Origin: JANQEU01 sp965228045
Lineage (GTDB): Bacteria > Bacteroidota > Bacteroidia > Cytophagales > Cyclobacteriaceae
Length of the DNA stretch: 64,000 nucleotides
NCBI GenBank assembly: GCA_965228045.1
Contig: OZ245789.1
Location: forward strand, 3,720,001-3,784,000
Reading direction: 5' to 3'
Shown here: positions 49,123 to 58,162 of the stretch, piece after piece
Numbering within the stretch: position 1 is the stretch's first letter
Layout of the letters: every line of letters starts with the position of its first letter
The notes under the pieces: model-generated
Seen by the model: the letters and a program-made list of their open reading frames with translations, nothing else
Told to the model about the DNA's origin: nothing
The model's database searches: none
Position numbers and translations under genes: made by a program

Positions 49123-50763
49123 TCATTTCTTGCTAAATCGACTTTTTATTTTGTCTACGGCCACGAGATAGAAGTCATAATCAAATAACCTCGCGTCAAT
49201 TCTTGCCTGTCTCAGGAAGAACAAACCAAATGGAAGCAATACCAGATCTGCCATCCATACAGCGTACCTGCCATCTACATATCCAACTTTCGCCCATTTT
49301 TCACTGGTGATGGTCAGGACGTAGTAAGTGATAAAGAAGAAAATAGAAACGATCACTGGTACTCCAAGTCCGCCCTTTTTTATGATTGCTCCCAAAGGCG
49401 CTCCAATCAGGAACATTACGATGCAGGCGAATGCCTGCGCATATTTATTATACCTTGATATGGTGTACTTATAAATAGTACTGTTCATGTTATTTAACCG
49501 GATGACGGCACCGTTCAGATTGGTTTTGAAGTTTCTGGCACGGCTGAGTGTATGGTCCACTATCTGCCCCCTCTTGGCCATATTTCCCACAAAAAGGCTA
49601 TCAAACATGACCAGATCAAAGGTGTCAAGATTGACTTTTACCTCGTTAAAATCCACATAGGGCACTTCCCTGGCACGTTGTCTTCTCAGATCACCTGACG
49701 AAGGAGTTTGAAGGACAGTTGTCTTTTCTTCCTTCTGATCCTCCTCTTCCTGAAAAAGATCGGCAAGGTCAAACGGTATGAAAGAGGCCCTAAGAACCCT
49801 TGTGGAGTCCGTTTTCTTTTCGTTGTCCTCCTCATTCTTTAATGAATCCGGTACCTCCTCGGCAAGATTGGCATAATTGTATCTCATGTAAACATCGCCA
49901 CTTCTTCGTATGCCCAATGTGGTTTCCTGTTTTCGTCGGTTAAGGGAATCTATGTCATTTTTAAGTTCTGCAATGTTCTTCATCTGCCTGTTGTTCTGAA
50001 ACAGTTCCTCCTTGGTCCTTTTCAGGTCAAAGGACGACAGCGAAAAAACAATGTCAAGGCGATCAAAAGTGGTTCGCTGAAGGTCATTGGGCATGTTTCG
50101 GTTTTTCTCATTTTCCACATAAGAGATACCATTATAGAGTTCGAGTTTTAGAAATTTTTCATTGTAAATGGTGTACATCTTGCTGCTATCAGCCAAAATC
50201 ACGGATTTATTGCCCTCTTTTTGATTATGGTCATAGATCATGACATCGAGCAGTGTTTGGTTGTCACCCAATTTGGCCCCAGCCTTAATGCTATAATTTG
50301 GTATACCCTGGTAAAAGACACCAGGCTTGATGTCGAGAGTTGGCTTTTTGTGCTTTATGTCATACAAAAGGCTGTAAGCTTTGAGGTTAGTAGCGGGCAC
50401 CACGTAGTTGTTAAAGTAAAATGCTCCAACAGACAAAAAACAAACGAAGATGAATATTGGCATTAAAGCCCGTGTCAGGGAAATGCCGGCACTTTTTATT
50501 GCGGTAAGCTCAAACCTCTCTCCGAGATTACCAAATGTCATTAATGAGGAAACCAAAACGCCCAGAGGCAACGCCACCGAGAGCATGTTCAGGCTGAAGT
50601 AGAACATCAACCGACCAAAAACCCAAATACCAAGGTCCTTCCCGACGAAATCATCAAAATACTTGAGCATGTACTGGATAAGCAGAATGAAGGTAGCCAC
50701 CAGTGTGGTCAGAAAAAATGGCGGAAAGAAAGCCTTTAGAATCAATGTATCCAGACGCCTCAT
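49123..50763 (-). CDS. LptF/LptG family permease (LPS export)
   Basis: A 546-aa inner-membrane protein of the YjgP/YjgQ family. It has three helices at each end (N-terminal FFPPFFLTTLVATFILLIQYMLKYFDDF; C-terminal QAFACIVMFLIGAPLGAIIKKGGLGVP and ITYYVLTITSEKWAKVG) flanking a long periplasmic domain. It is larger than proteobacterial LptF/G (~360 aa) owing to an extended charged stretch near residues 270-390 (coiled-coil, Glu/Lys-rich). It couples the LptB ATPase to lipopolysaccharide extraction. Whether it is F or G cannot be decided from this gene alone. Confidence 0.9.
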   Translation of the reverse strand: MRRLDTLILKAFFPPFFLTTLVATFILLIQYMLKYFDDFVGKDLGIWVFGRLMFYFSLNMLSVALPLGVLVSSLMTFGNLGERFELTAIKSAGISLTRALMPIFIFVCFLSVGAFYFNNYVVPATNLKAYSLLYDIKHKKPTLDIKPGVFYQGIPNYSIKAGAKLGDNQTLLDVMIYDHNQKEGNKSVILADSSKMYTIYNEKFLKLELYNGISYVENEKNRNMPNDLQRTTFDRLDIVFSLSSFDLKRTKEELFQNNRQMKNIAELKNDIDSLNRRKQETTLGIRRSGDVYMRYNYANLAEEVPDSLKNEEDNEKKTDSTRVLRASFIPFDLADLFQEEEDQKEEKTTVLQTPSSGDLRRQRAREVPYVDFNEVKVNLDTFDLVMFDSLFVGNMAKRGQIVDHTLSRARNFKTNLNGAVIRLNNMNSTIYKYTISRYNKYAQAFACIVMFLIGAPLGAIIKKGGLGVPVIVSIFFFITYYVLTITSEKWAKVGYVDGRYAVWMADLVLLPFGLFFLRQARIDARLFDYDFYLVAVDKIKSRFSKK

Positions 50764-50820
50764 GATCTACGCTTTGATTTGAATTCAAACGCAATTTAGG
50801 AAGAGAACGTTTCCCGATCT

Positions 50821-51207
50821 CTATCCTCCTACGATCTCTTTGAGGTCATGAATCAGGCTGTCCCATAGTTCGATGGCCTCTTCGGTATCCATATCGGAGT
50901 AGTCAGTGACACGAATGAAAGTCTCCTGTGTGAGCTCATTCATGTCAAGCTGGAGCTCGACAAAGTTTGGATCATCCTCATCATTTTCTTCCTGGAACTC
51001 AAATTTCACATGGTGATTGGCGCGCGAAGAAACCAGTTTTGCCTTGTTCTCCTCATCGTCCCAGATAAAAGTGAATACTTTATCCTCATTGATGTTTACA
51101 TCATCTGCGAACCATTGTGACAGGCCCGAGGCAGTGCCGATGTAAGGGTAGAGCATTTTTTTTGATGCATTGATGGGATATTCACCGACGAACTTATTCT
51201 TCTCCAT
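50821..51207 (-). CDS. START-like (SRPBCC/AHSA1) domain protein
   Basis: A 128-aa single-domain helix-grip protein. KFVGEYPINASKKMLYPYIGTASGLSQWFADDVNI, FTFIWDDEE, and the C-terminal helix EEAIELWDSLIHDLKEIVG are typical of the Bacteroidota START-like family related to Aha1-type ligand-binding domains. The ligand is unknown. It lies 57 bp upstream of the Lpt permease gene on the same strand. Confidence 0.85.
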   Translation of the reverse strand: MEKNKFVGEYPINASKKMLYPYIGTASGLSQWFADDVNINEDKVFTFIWDDEENKAKLVSSRANHHVKFEFQEENDEDDPNFVELQLDMNELTQETFIRVTDYSDMDTEEAIELWDSLIHDLKEIVGG

Positions 51208-51281
51208 AAGGCACAGAACATTTTCGTCAATGTATTAAAAAAAATAAAAAAGACCCACAGACGATGAAAAAGAAATTCCTA

Positions 51282-51289
51282 TAAATTTG
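51282..51289 (+). promoter_or_regulatory. tRNA-Met promoter -7 element (TAAATTTG)
   Basis: An exact TAnnTTTG match 69 bp before the tRNA. The leader contains a short GC hairpin (CCCC-CTGGC-GGGG around 51310-51322) followed by a T-run at 51326-51332, which could cause attenuation or mark leader processing. Confidence 0.5.
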
Positions 51290-51358
51290 CACCTCGATTC
51301 CGGGACCACCCCCTGGCGGGGATTGTTTTTTTGGGAATCGGAGCTGATTTGAAATGAT

Positions 51359-51432
51359 GGCGAGGTAGCTCAGATGGTTAGAGCGTCGGATTCATAACCC
51401 GGAGGCCGGGGGTTCAATTCCCCCCCTCGCTA
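51359..51432 (+). tRNA. tRNA-Met (anticodon CAU, probably elongator)
   Basis: A 74-nt cloverleaf: acceptor GGCGAGG with CCTCGCT (one G-U at the end), D-arm GCTC..GAGC, anticodon loop TTCATAA, T-arm GGGGG-TTCAATT-CCCCC, discriminator A at 51432; CCA is not encoded. The initiator-type GGG/CCC anticodon stem is absent. A CAU anticodon could also belong to lysidine-modified tRNA-Ile2; the TTCATAACCC loop-stem favours elongator Met. Confidence 0.88.
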
Positions 51433-51511
51433 CAAAATTCAAAATCTTTCTTCCCACTTCATATATTCCTTCTCCTTCTCTTAATCATATTTCCATAAAG
51501 CGTTTGTAATA

Positions 51512-52228
51512 TTGCGAAACTTTGATCTGCTGGTTCCAGTGCTTAGTCAAATCATCCATCACTATCATGAATTCGTTCCGGACGCTTTTATTAAAGAGCC
51601 CTGGAATGCGGGGTCTTCTTTATTCTTTTTTTTGCCGGTTTTTTACTGGTTGTTTAGGCTGAAAGGTCAGTACAAACCCAACTGGGTGCTGGTCGCAATT
51701 CTACCGTTAATGTTTTTGAATGGATTGGGATCCACCCTGTTCCACGCGAATGGCGGAGGAAGTTTATATGGTATGCTGGACGTGCTTCCTCCACTGGTCA
51801 TGATGCTTTTCTTGGCTTCCTTTTTTTGGAAAAATGCCATTGGGTCATGGCGTCTGGGCATACTGATCGTACTGGGATTTCTGGGATTTAACATTGGTCT
51901 TATCACTTACCTGAGTCAATTTGATTTCTACCCGGTCAATGCCTACTACTTTGTTTCAGGGGTTATGATTGTGCTGCCGCTGCTGGCCATGCTGAAAAAA
52001 GCTGACTGGCATGGTTTACGCCCGATCAGTCTTGCTTTTGGATTGCTTGTACTGGCGTTTGTATGCAGAAACCTTGACTATCCTACCCCAAATCCCTTTC
52101 CTGAAATACTGCCTCAGGGAACGCATTTTCTGTGGCACATCTTCAGTGCTTTGGCAGCCTTCCCTCTTGGGAACTTTCTAATAGACTGGCAAACTAAAAT
52201 TGGTTATTTTTTCAGTTCCGAAAGTTAA
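51512..52228 (+). CDS. CREST/alkaline-ceramidase-like membrane hydrolase
   Basis: A 238-aa protein with about seven membrane helices. It has the pattern of the CREST superfamily: EPWNAGSSLFFF near the N-terminus, GLGSTLFHA (Ser and His), DVLPPL (Asp) and a late HFLWHIFSA with two His, which together would form the zinc site of alkaline ceramidases. It starts with TTG; no ATG is available before the first motif. The substrate could be a sphingolipid or related amide lipid, which some Bacteroidota make. Its end overlaps the convergent sulfatase stop by 4 bp. Confidence 0.68.
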   Translation: MRNFDLLVPVLSQIIHHYHEFVPDAFIKEPWNAGSSLFFFLPVFYWLFRLKGQYKPNWVLVAILPLMFLNGLGSTLFHANGGGSLYGMLDVLPPLVMMLFLASFFWKNAIGSWRLGILIVLGFLGFNIGLITYLSQFDFYPVNAYYFVSGVMIVLPLLAMLKKADWHGLRPISLAFGLLVLAFVCRNLDYPTPNPFPEILPQGTHFLWHIFSALAAFPLGNFLIDWQTKIGYFFSSES

Positions 52229-53856
52229 AAATCACCCCGGTTCCTGTGATCACCAAAGCGCTGGCCCGATCTCTTCAGAGGGATTTGCATGCCACCGGTG
52301 CCTTCCAGCCAATCATACAGCTCTGTCGTAAGTGTATCGATCAGGGCCTTATGCTCGTCACTGGCGATGAGGTTTTTCATTTCAAAAGGATCTTCCTGAA
52401 GGTCGTAAAACTCGTTTGTATCCCAAACTCCATGGTAGCGGATCAGCTTATAGCGATCTGTCCTAACGCCGTGCATGGTAGGAGTCTGCGGGAAGTGGTT
52501 TTCCCAATAATATTCATAAAAAATCCTATCTCGCCAGGAAACGTCTTCGCCTTTCATAATCGGTAAAAAAGACATCCCCTGCATCTGCCCTGGTTTCTTT
52601 ACACCTGCTACCTCCAGAATCGTAGGTGCGACATCTATGTTCTGGATCATTTTTGTGATCACCTGACTGGATTCCAGCACTTCAGGGTAGCGCACAAGAA
52701 ATGGGACTTTCACGGATTCTTCATAAAAGTGCCTTTTGTCAATCAACCCATGCTCTCCAAACGAAAACCCATTGTCCCCCATGTATATAACAAGGGTATT
52801 TTCTGCCAATCCTTGTTCATCCAGGTACTCTAAAACAGCACCGACACTCTCATCCACAGCAAGCAAAGTCTCACAATACCTCTTATAAAAAGTCTTGAAA
52901 TCGAGACCTCCATGATACATGTAATCCACTCCATGCCAGCTTTCTCGCTGCATTTTCTGCCAATCCGGAGTCCTGTTTTCTCCATAATAGTCCTCATCCC
53001 TCGCCGGTTCTTCAAACGCTTCCACATTGGTGCCCCTGGATTCGAGGAAACCTTCCGGATAGCTAGTACCTTCCACGGCATTGTCATTCTGACCAACGTA
53101 GTCCTTCAATCCATATGGATTGCTTTTACCTTTTACAGGTTGGGCTGATGTGTAAAAAGAAGATGGCAGGATGATCTCTTCATCATCATATTTTCCCAAA
53201 TGCCTTCTCGCGGGGGCAAATTCGGAATGAACAGCCTTATGCGACAAATAAAGAAAAAACGGCTTTTCGCCATCCTCTCTGCCCTTTAACCATTCCAGCG
53301 CATGCTCTGTCAGAAGATCCGTAATGTATGTTGAATCACCATATTCCTGTCTTTCTCCATTGATGTTCAACGTAGGGTTATAATAGACACCCTGACCATA
53401 AAAGCTTTCCCAATGATCAAATCCAGGTCTAGGGTTGTCATCATTGCTGCCCATATGCCATTTACCGAAAAAACTTGTTTCATAACCTGCTTCCTGCAAA
53501 TACTGTGGGAAGAAGATCAGACTTTCAGGAGCTGGCGCGGAATTATCCACTACCGTATGGGTATGCGAAAATTGCCCGGTGAGAATCGAAGCCCGGCTCG
53601 GTGAACAAAGCGAGGTGGTTACAAAAGTATTGGGGAAATAGGCACCTTCCTCTGCCAACCGATCCATATTGGGTGTCTCCAGCCAAGGCACCTTCCCTGT
53701 AAATCCCATAAAATCAAACCTGTGGTCATCGCTGAGTATAAATATGACGTTCCTGGGTTCTTTACCCTCAATTTTTTCGATTTCAAGAGTATTTTGGGAA
53801 TAACCAAAACTTAATCCAAGTGATAATGTAATCAGTGCCAGGGTCAGTCGTTTCAT
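52225..53856 (-). CDS. Secreted sulfatase (arylsulfatase family S1)
   Basis: A 543-aa exported sulfatase with signal peptide (MKRLTLALITLSLGLSFGYSQ). NVIFILSDDHRFD gives the calcium-site Asp pair, and LCSPSRASILTG holds the Cys84-x-Pro-x-Arg motif whose Cys becomes formylglycine. FFGKWHMG, DNGFSFGEHGLIDKRHFYEE and the late YKLIRYHG are further active-site and family segments. It is the last gene of the arabinan run, 86 bp after the second GH51 gene. No maturase gene is in the window. A sulfated glycan substrate is inferred from context. Confidence 0.92.
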   Translation of the reverse strand: MKRLTLALITLSLGLSFGYSQNTLEIEKIEGKEPRNVIFILSDDHRFDFMGFTGKVPWLETPNMDRLAEEGAYFPNTFVTTSLCSPSRASILTGQFSHTHTVVDNSAPAPESLIFFPQYLQEAGYETSFFGKWHMGSNDDNPRPGFDHWESFYGQGVYYNPTLNINGERQEYGDSTYITDLLTEHALEWLKGREDGEKPFFLYLSHKAVHSEFAPARRHLGKYDDEEIILPSSFYTSAQPVKGKSNPYGLKDYVGQNDNAVEGTSYPEGFLESRGTNVEAFEEPARDEDYYGENRTPDWQKMQRESWHGVDYMYHGGLDFKTFYKRYCETLLAVDESVGAVLEYLDEQGLAENTLVIYMGDNGFSFGEHGLIDKRHFYEESVKVPFLVRYPEVLESSQVITKMIQNIDVAPTILEVAGVKKPGQMQGMSFLPIMKGEDVSWRDRIFYEYYWENHFPQTPTMHGVRTDRYKLIRYHGVWDTNEFYDLQEDPFEMKNLIASDEHKALIDTLTTELYDWLEGTGGMQIPLKRSGQRFGDHRNRGDF

Positions 53857-53864
53857 TAGGTTGC

Positions 53865-53884
53865 TTTTTACTTAAAGGTAAAAA
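53865..53884. promoter_or_regulatory. Inverted repeat just upstream of the sulfatase gene
   Basis: TTTTTAC-TTAAAG-GTAAAAA is a 7-6-7 inverted repeat ending 9 bp before the sulfatase ATG. A near-consensus minus-strand TACCTTTA lies inside it (53880-53873). It may be a separate operator/promoter for the sulfatase. Confidence 0.35.
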
Positions 53885-53942
53885 ACAGAACCCGCCAAGG
53901 CAATGACGGATGATCATTCTTACAATGGGTTATCGCTTAGAT

Positions 53943-55955
53943 CTACTGTAGTTTCAACCTCAGTACGGAAAGTGATTGTGGTTCCAATGTCAAAGAGAAG
54001 TTATCCTGAAAAGTAACTTCCGTTTTCTCAGGACTGATCAATGATGGATTTTCGAAGGAGTTTACGGCTTCCAGATCATCGTTTTGTAGGATGGTCAGAC
54101 TTCCGGCCATTGGTTGGCCATTAACATTGCCCAGATTCAAATCCGTGGAAACCTGGGCACCGTTGACATTTACCAGCTTCACAATCAACTCGTTGCTATT
54201 ACTGTCCATGGCTGCCGTAGCGTACAAACCATCCTGGCCTATCAATGGATTACCCTCCGAAGACAGTTTCAGTACATGTGTTCCGCGATTGGTGGCATAC
54301 AATTTTTGCACCTCGTAGTTGGCGGTCCGAATTGACTCCAGGTTATTGAACCAAATCAGATCCGGTGTCCACTGCCAGCCTTCCACATGGGCAAACAGCG
54401 GCGCATAACTGGTCATATGCACTATTTCGGCATTTCTCTCCAGTCCCGTCATAAAAGCAGCTTCCGCCAAAGCGCATCTCCAGTTGTTCTTGTTTTCAGG
54501 GCTTGCAATGGCCACACTCTGAGCCGCATATTCCCCGGCAAATACTTTTGGGCCATCCCGGTCATATCCATCATAACGATCCGCATTTTCCAGGAACCAT
54601 TCCGGGTTTCTGTAATAATGCTCATCCACAAGCTCAGCATTCATTTGGATTAACTTCTCCCAGCCATACTCGAACATCTCACCATCCGGAAATGGACCGC
54701 TGGTCGAGACCAAAACAATCTCCGGATATTCAGATTTAATACTTTCTTCAAAAAGCACATATCTCTTAAAATATTCAGGCCCCCATTGTTCATTGCCAAT
54801 GCCAAGATATTTCATGTTGAAGGGCTCAGGGTGTCCCATCTCCGCCCTTAAGCTCCCCCACTCCGAATCCACCGATCCGTTCGCAAATTCAATCAAATCC
54901 AGCGCATCCTGGACATACGGTTCCATCTCATCCAGTGGTACCAGCTCCCCCGTATTGAACTGGCAGGCCATTCCGCATCCTAAAATCGGCATGGGTTCTG
55001 CCCCGATATCCTCGGAAAGCTGGAAGTATTCGAAGAATCCCAATCCAAAACTCTGAAAGTAATCCGGAGTAGGTCGATGTCCAAATTCAGTATTCCATCT
55101 GTTGATGAGTACATCGCGATCTTCTATAGGACCAACGGTCTTTTTCCACTGATATCTTCTGGCCAGTGTTCGTCCCTCCACAATGCAACCACCAGGAAAG
55201 CGCAAAAAACCCGGATCCAGATCAGCCAGCTTCTGAACCAGGTCCGTCCGTAACCCTTTGGGTCTGTTCATCCACGTATCCGATGGGAAAAGTGAAATCA
55301 TATCCATTGCTACGAGGCCTTTGCCTTCAAAACTGATCTTTAAAGTGGCTTTCATGGCGGAGGAGGTTGAAGTAATGGATGCCTTATAGTTTTTCCATTT
55401 TCCCGTGGGAGTTATTTTGGTTGAACCAATAGATTCACCGCTTTCGTCAATCAGTTCAAATTTTAGCTCTGGATTACCTTCACGGGTTTCGGCCTCTAAA
55501 GACAGGTTGTATTCCAATCCCTGTTTCACACCCATTCCGCGAAAACCTGAATTGGTCAACACATATCCCGTATCGGATTTTACATCAATCAAAAGGTAAT
55601 TGGAATTGACATCGGTCTGTCCACGGTTTATGACCGAAGCAAAACCTGAGCCCTCATTCATTGAAAAACGGTCACTCTTCGGTTGCTCCCACCCCATCAT
55701 AGGTTCAGTAAATTCGAAGGACCGGTTTTTGATCATCTCCGCATATAAACCACCATCTGCTGCAAAATTTATGTCTTCATAAAAAATACCATACATGGTA
55801 GGCCGAATTTCCGCTATAGGATTAACCAGATCAATATCCAGTGTAAAAGAATTCGAAGAATTGCTTTCAGGGCTTCCGGTCTCTGATGGTTGACAGGCAA
55901 AAGACAGCGCTATAGTAGCAAGAATAACGGTCTTCAAAACTCTAATTTTGATCAT
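53943..55955 (-). CDS. GH51 alpha-L-arabinofuranosidase with carbohydrate-binding module (lipoprotein)
   Basis: A 670-aa predicted lipoprotein (lipobox ALSFACQ). Residues about 110-210 look like a CBM4/9-type beta sandwich inserted near the N-terminus. The catalytic (beta/alpha)8 domain has GIFYEDINFAADGGLYAEMI, FLRFPGGCIVEG, the acid/base Glu in YLGIGNEQWG and the nucleophile Glu in VFAGEYAAQS, with a C-terminal beta domain. It removes alpha-L-arabinofuranosyl units from arabinan or arabinoxylan. The ATG at 55955 is used; TTG at 55961 is the only near alternative. Confidence 0.93.
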   Translation of the reverse strand: MIKIRVLKTVILATIALSFACQPSETGSPESNSSNSFTLDIDLVNPIAEIRPTMYGIFYEDINFAADGGLYAEMIKNRSFEFTEPMMGWEQPKSDRFSMNEGSGFASVINRGQTDVNSNYLLIDVKSDTGYVLTNSGFRGMGVKQGLEYNLSLEAETREGNPELKFELIDESGESIGSTKITPTGKWKNYKASITSTSSAMKATLKISFEGKGLVAMDMISLFPSDTWMNRPKGLRTDLVQKLADLDPGFLRFPGGCIVEGRTLARRYQWKKTVGPIEDRDVLINRWNTEFGHRPTPDYFQSFGLGFFEYFQLSEDIGAEPMPILGCGMACQFNTGELVPLDEMEPYVQDALDLIEFANGSVDSEWGSLRAEMGHPEPFNMKYLGIGNEQWGPEYFKRYVLFEESIKSEYPEIVLVSTSGPFPDGEMFEYGWEKLIQMNAELVDEHYYRNPEWFLENADRYDGYDRDGPKVFAGEYAAQSVAIASPENKNNWRCALAEAAFMTGLERNAEIVHMTSYAPLFAHVEGWQWTPDLIWFNNLESIRTANYEVQKLYATNRGTHVLKLSSEGNPLIGQDGLYATAAMDSNSNELIVKLVNVNGAQVSTDLNLGNVNGQPMAGSLTILQNDDLEAVNSFENPSLISPEKTEVTFQDNFSLTLEPQSLSVLRLKLQ

Positions 55956-55966
55956 ATCCAATTGCT

Positions 55967-57472
55967 TTAGCTCCCAAACAAATGATAGTGGACCTCATTG
56001 GATCGAAGTTGATCTTTAAAGGCCCTTTCTTTTGTATCCTTATCGATCACCACCAGTTCAATTCCAGCCATGTCTGCCAAATCTTCTATGTACTCGGTGG
56101 TAATTGCTTTGCTAAATACGGTATGGTGCGCTCCACCCGCCAGGATCCATGATTGCGCTGCGGCCTGCATGTCAGGATATGGATCCCAAAGTACACGCGC
56201 TACCGGAAGCTTTGGTAAATCCTGATCCGGCAGTACCGCCTCCACCTCATTGACCAATAATCGGAACCTATTACCGAGATCAATGAGCGAAACATTGATC
56301 GCCGGTCCCGAATCTACGTTGAATACAAGCCTTGCCGGATCATCTTTGCCACCTATGCCCAGAGGATGAACTTCGCAAACGGGTTTCCCCATAGCAATGC
56401 TCGGACAAATCTCCAGCATATGCGAACCCAACACCCTCGAGCGACCTGATCGGAAATCATATGTGTAATCCTCCATGAAAGAACTTCCTCCAACAAGTCC
56501 CTGGTCCATGACTTTTATTGCGTGAAGCAATGCCGAGGTCTTCCAATCTCCTTCGGCACCAAAGCCGTAACCATCCGCCATCAACCGTTGCGAGGCTATA
56601 CCCGGCAACTGCTTCAGACCGTGTAAATCCTCAAATGTATCCGTGTAAGCCTGGAATCCACCTTCTGACAAAAAGGAGCGCAGGCCCAGTTCAATCCTTG
56701 CCGCGTCTTTCAAAGAAGTACTTTTCAGAACGTTGCCGTCAATTTCGTATGAAGCTGAGTATTCCCCGATAAGGCTTTCGACCTCCGCATCTGAAATATC
56801 ATCAACATGTCTGACCAGTTCACCTACCCCATACCCATTCACACTCATCCCCAATCGTAGCTGCGCTTCAACCTTGTCACCCTCAGTCACCGCAACTTCC
56901 CGCATGTTGTCACCAATCCTGGCTACTTTCATGTGCTTCATGGCGTTCCAGCCTGCTGCTACACGGGCCCAAACGCCAATTTTTCCGGTAGTGGCCTTAT
57001 CCTTCCAGTGTCCGACCACAACTTTTCTCCGAATTCGCATCCGGCTCACCATAAAGCCAAATTCACGATCCCCATGGGCAGATTGATTTTCATTCATGAA
57101 ATCCATATCGATTTTGTCCCACGGAATCTCATCGTTGTATTGGGTATGCAGATGCAAAAATGGCTTCTGTAATAATTTGAGCCCATTGATCCACATTTTT
57201 GCAGGGGAAAAAGTATGCATCCAGAAGATAAGGCCTATGCACTTCTGATCATCGTTTGCCTTCCGGCAAATCGATAGAATCTCATCCGGTGTTTTGACCA
57301 CAGTTTGAAAACGGATAGGTACCGGAATACTCTCATCCGAATCAAAAGATTCGGCGATTTCTTTTGAATGAGTAGCAACGTTCTTCAGAATTTCATCACC
57401 ATAAAGATGCTGGCTGCCAGTTACAAACCAGATCTCAAACTGGTCCAGTTTCCGCTCTTTAGTTTTGACCAT
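55967..57472 (-). CDS. araA: L-arabinose isomerase
   Basis: A 501-aa enzyme converting L-arabinose to L-ribulose. The opening IWFVTGSQHLYGDE, then TFSPAKMWI, LLHLHTQYN-type segment, GFGAEGDWKTSALLHAIKVM (metal-ligand Glu), GSSFMEDYTYDF (second Glu) and HMLEICPSIA and HH ligands are as in AraA. Its start overlaps the araD end by 14 bp. Confidence 0.97.
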   Translation of the reverse strand: MVKTKERKLDQFEIWFVTGSQHLYGDEILKNVATHSKEIAESFDSDESIPVPIRFQTVVKTPDEILSICRKANDDQKCIGLIFWMHTFSPAKMWINGLKLLQKPFLHLHTQYNDEIPWDKIDMDFMNENQSAHGDREFGFMVSRMRIRRKVVVGHWKDKATTGKIGVWARVAAGWNAMKHMKVARIGDNMREVAVTEGDKVEAQLRLGMSVNGYGVGELVRHVDDISDAEVESLIGEYSASYEIDGNVLKSTSLKDAARIELGLRSFLSEGGFQAYTDTFEDLHGLKQLPGIASQRLMADGYGFGAEGDWKTSALLHAIKVMDQGLVGGSSFMEDYTYDFRSGRSRVLGSHMLEICPSIAMGKPVCEVHPLGIGGKDDPARLVFNVDSGPAINVSLIDLGNRFRLLVNEVEAVLPDQDLPKLPVARVLWDPYPDMQAAAQSWILAGGAHHTVFSKAITTEYIEDLADMAGIELVVIDKDTKERAFKDQLRSNEVHYHLFGS

Positions 57473-58160
57473 AGTAGGCGTTTTTACCGTGTTTTCTTTC
57501 GTAATGTTTTTTGATAAGGGCGTCTTTCAATCGCGGTGCGTCAGGATTTATCGATAAGGACAAATAAGCCATTTTGGCCAGCTCCTCCAGCAACTTCGAA
57601 TTGAACACGGCTTTGGCTGCATTTTTTCCCCAGGTAAATGGGCCGTGGTTGCCAATCAGTACCATCTCCACCTCGTTGTGATCAAGTCCTTTATCCTGAA
57701 AGCAATCAATGATTTGCTGACCTGTATTATGCTCATAATTCCCCTGAATAAGTTCATCGGACATCGGTGGAGCACAAGGTATGTCCCTTGTCAGGTAATC
57801 TGCGTGAGTGGTACCCATAATGGGAATGTCCATCTGTGCCTGCGCCCAGGAAACTGAATAAGTAGAATGAGTATGGCATATTCCACCTATTTCAGGCCAC
57901 TGCCGGTATAGAAAAGAGTGTGTCCGTGTATCGGAGGATGGTCGCATTTCTCCTTCCAAAACATTGTTGTCAAGATCCAGAATAACAATATCCGAGACCT
58001 TCAATTTATCATAAGGGACGCCACTTGGTTTAATGGCAAACACTCCTTTATCCCGATCTGCGGCACTTACATTACCGAATGTGTAAATCACCAAATCGAG
58101 CTTGGGTAGCTCCATATTTGCCTGATAACAAACCTCCTTTAACTCTTTAAATCCGGACAT
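57459..58160 (-). CDS. araD: L-ribulose-5-phosphate 4-epimerase
   Basis: A 233-aa class II aldolase-family epimerase forming D-xylulose-5-phosphate. Zinc ligands are seen in GGICHTHSTYS (two His) and VLIGNHGPFTWG, with FAIKPSGVPYDKL substrate-binding. It lies 2 bp after araB. Confidence 0.96.
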   Translation of the reverse strand: MSGFKELKEVCYQANMELPKLDLVIYTFGNVSAADRDKGVFAIKPSGVPYDKLKVSDIVILDLDNNVLEGEMRPSSDTRTHSFLYRQWPEIGGICHTHSTYSVSWAQAQMDIPIMGTTHADYLTRDIPCAPPMSDELIQGNYEHNTGQQIIDCFQDKGLDHNEVEMVLIGNHGPFTWGKNAAKAVFNSKLLEELAKMAYLSLSINPDAPRLKDALIKKHYERKHGKNAYYGQN

Positions 58161-58162
58161 CT

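Noticed and set aside
54387..55056. Plus-strand frames of 78-88 aa within the GH51 gene
   Set aside because: Antisense shadows of a conserved glycosidase with both catalytic glutamates in the other frame.
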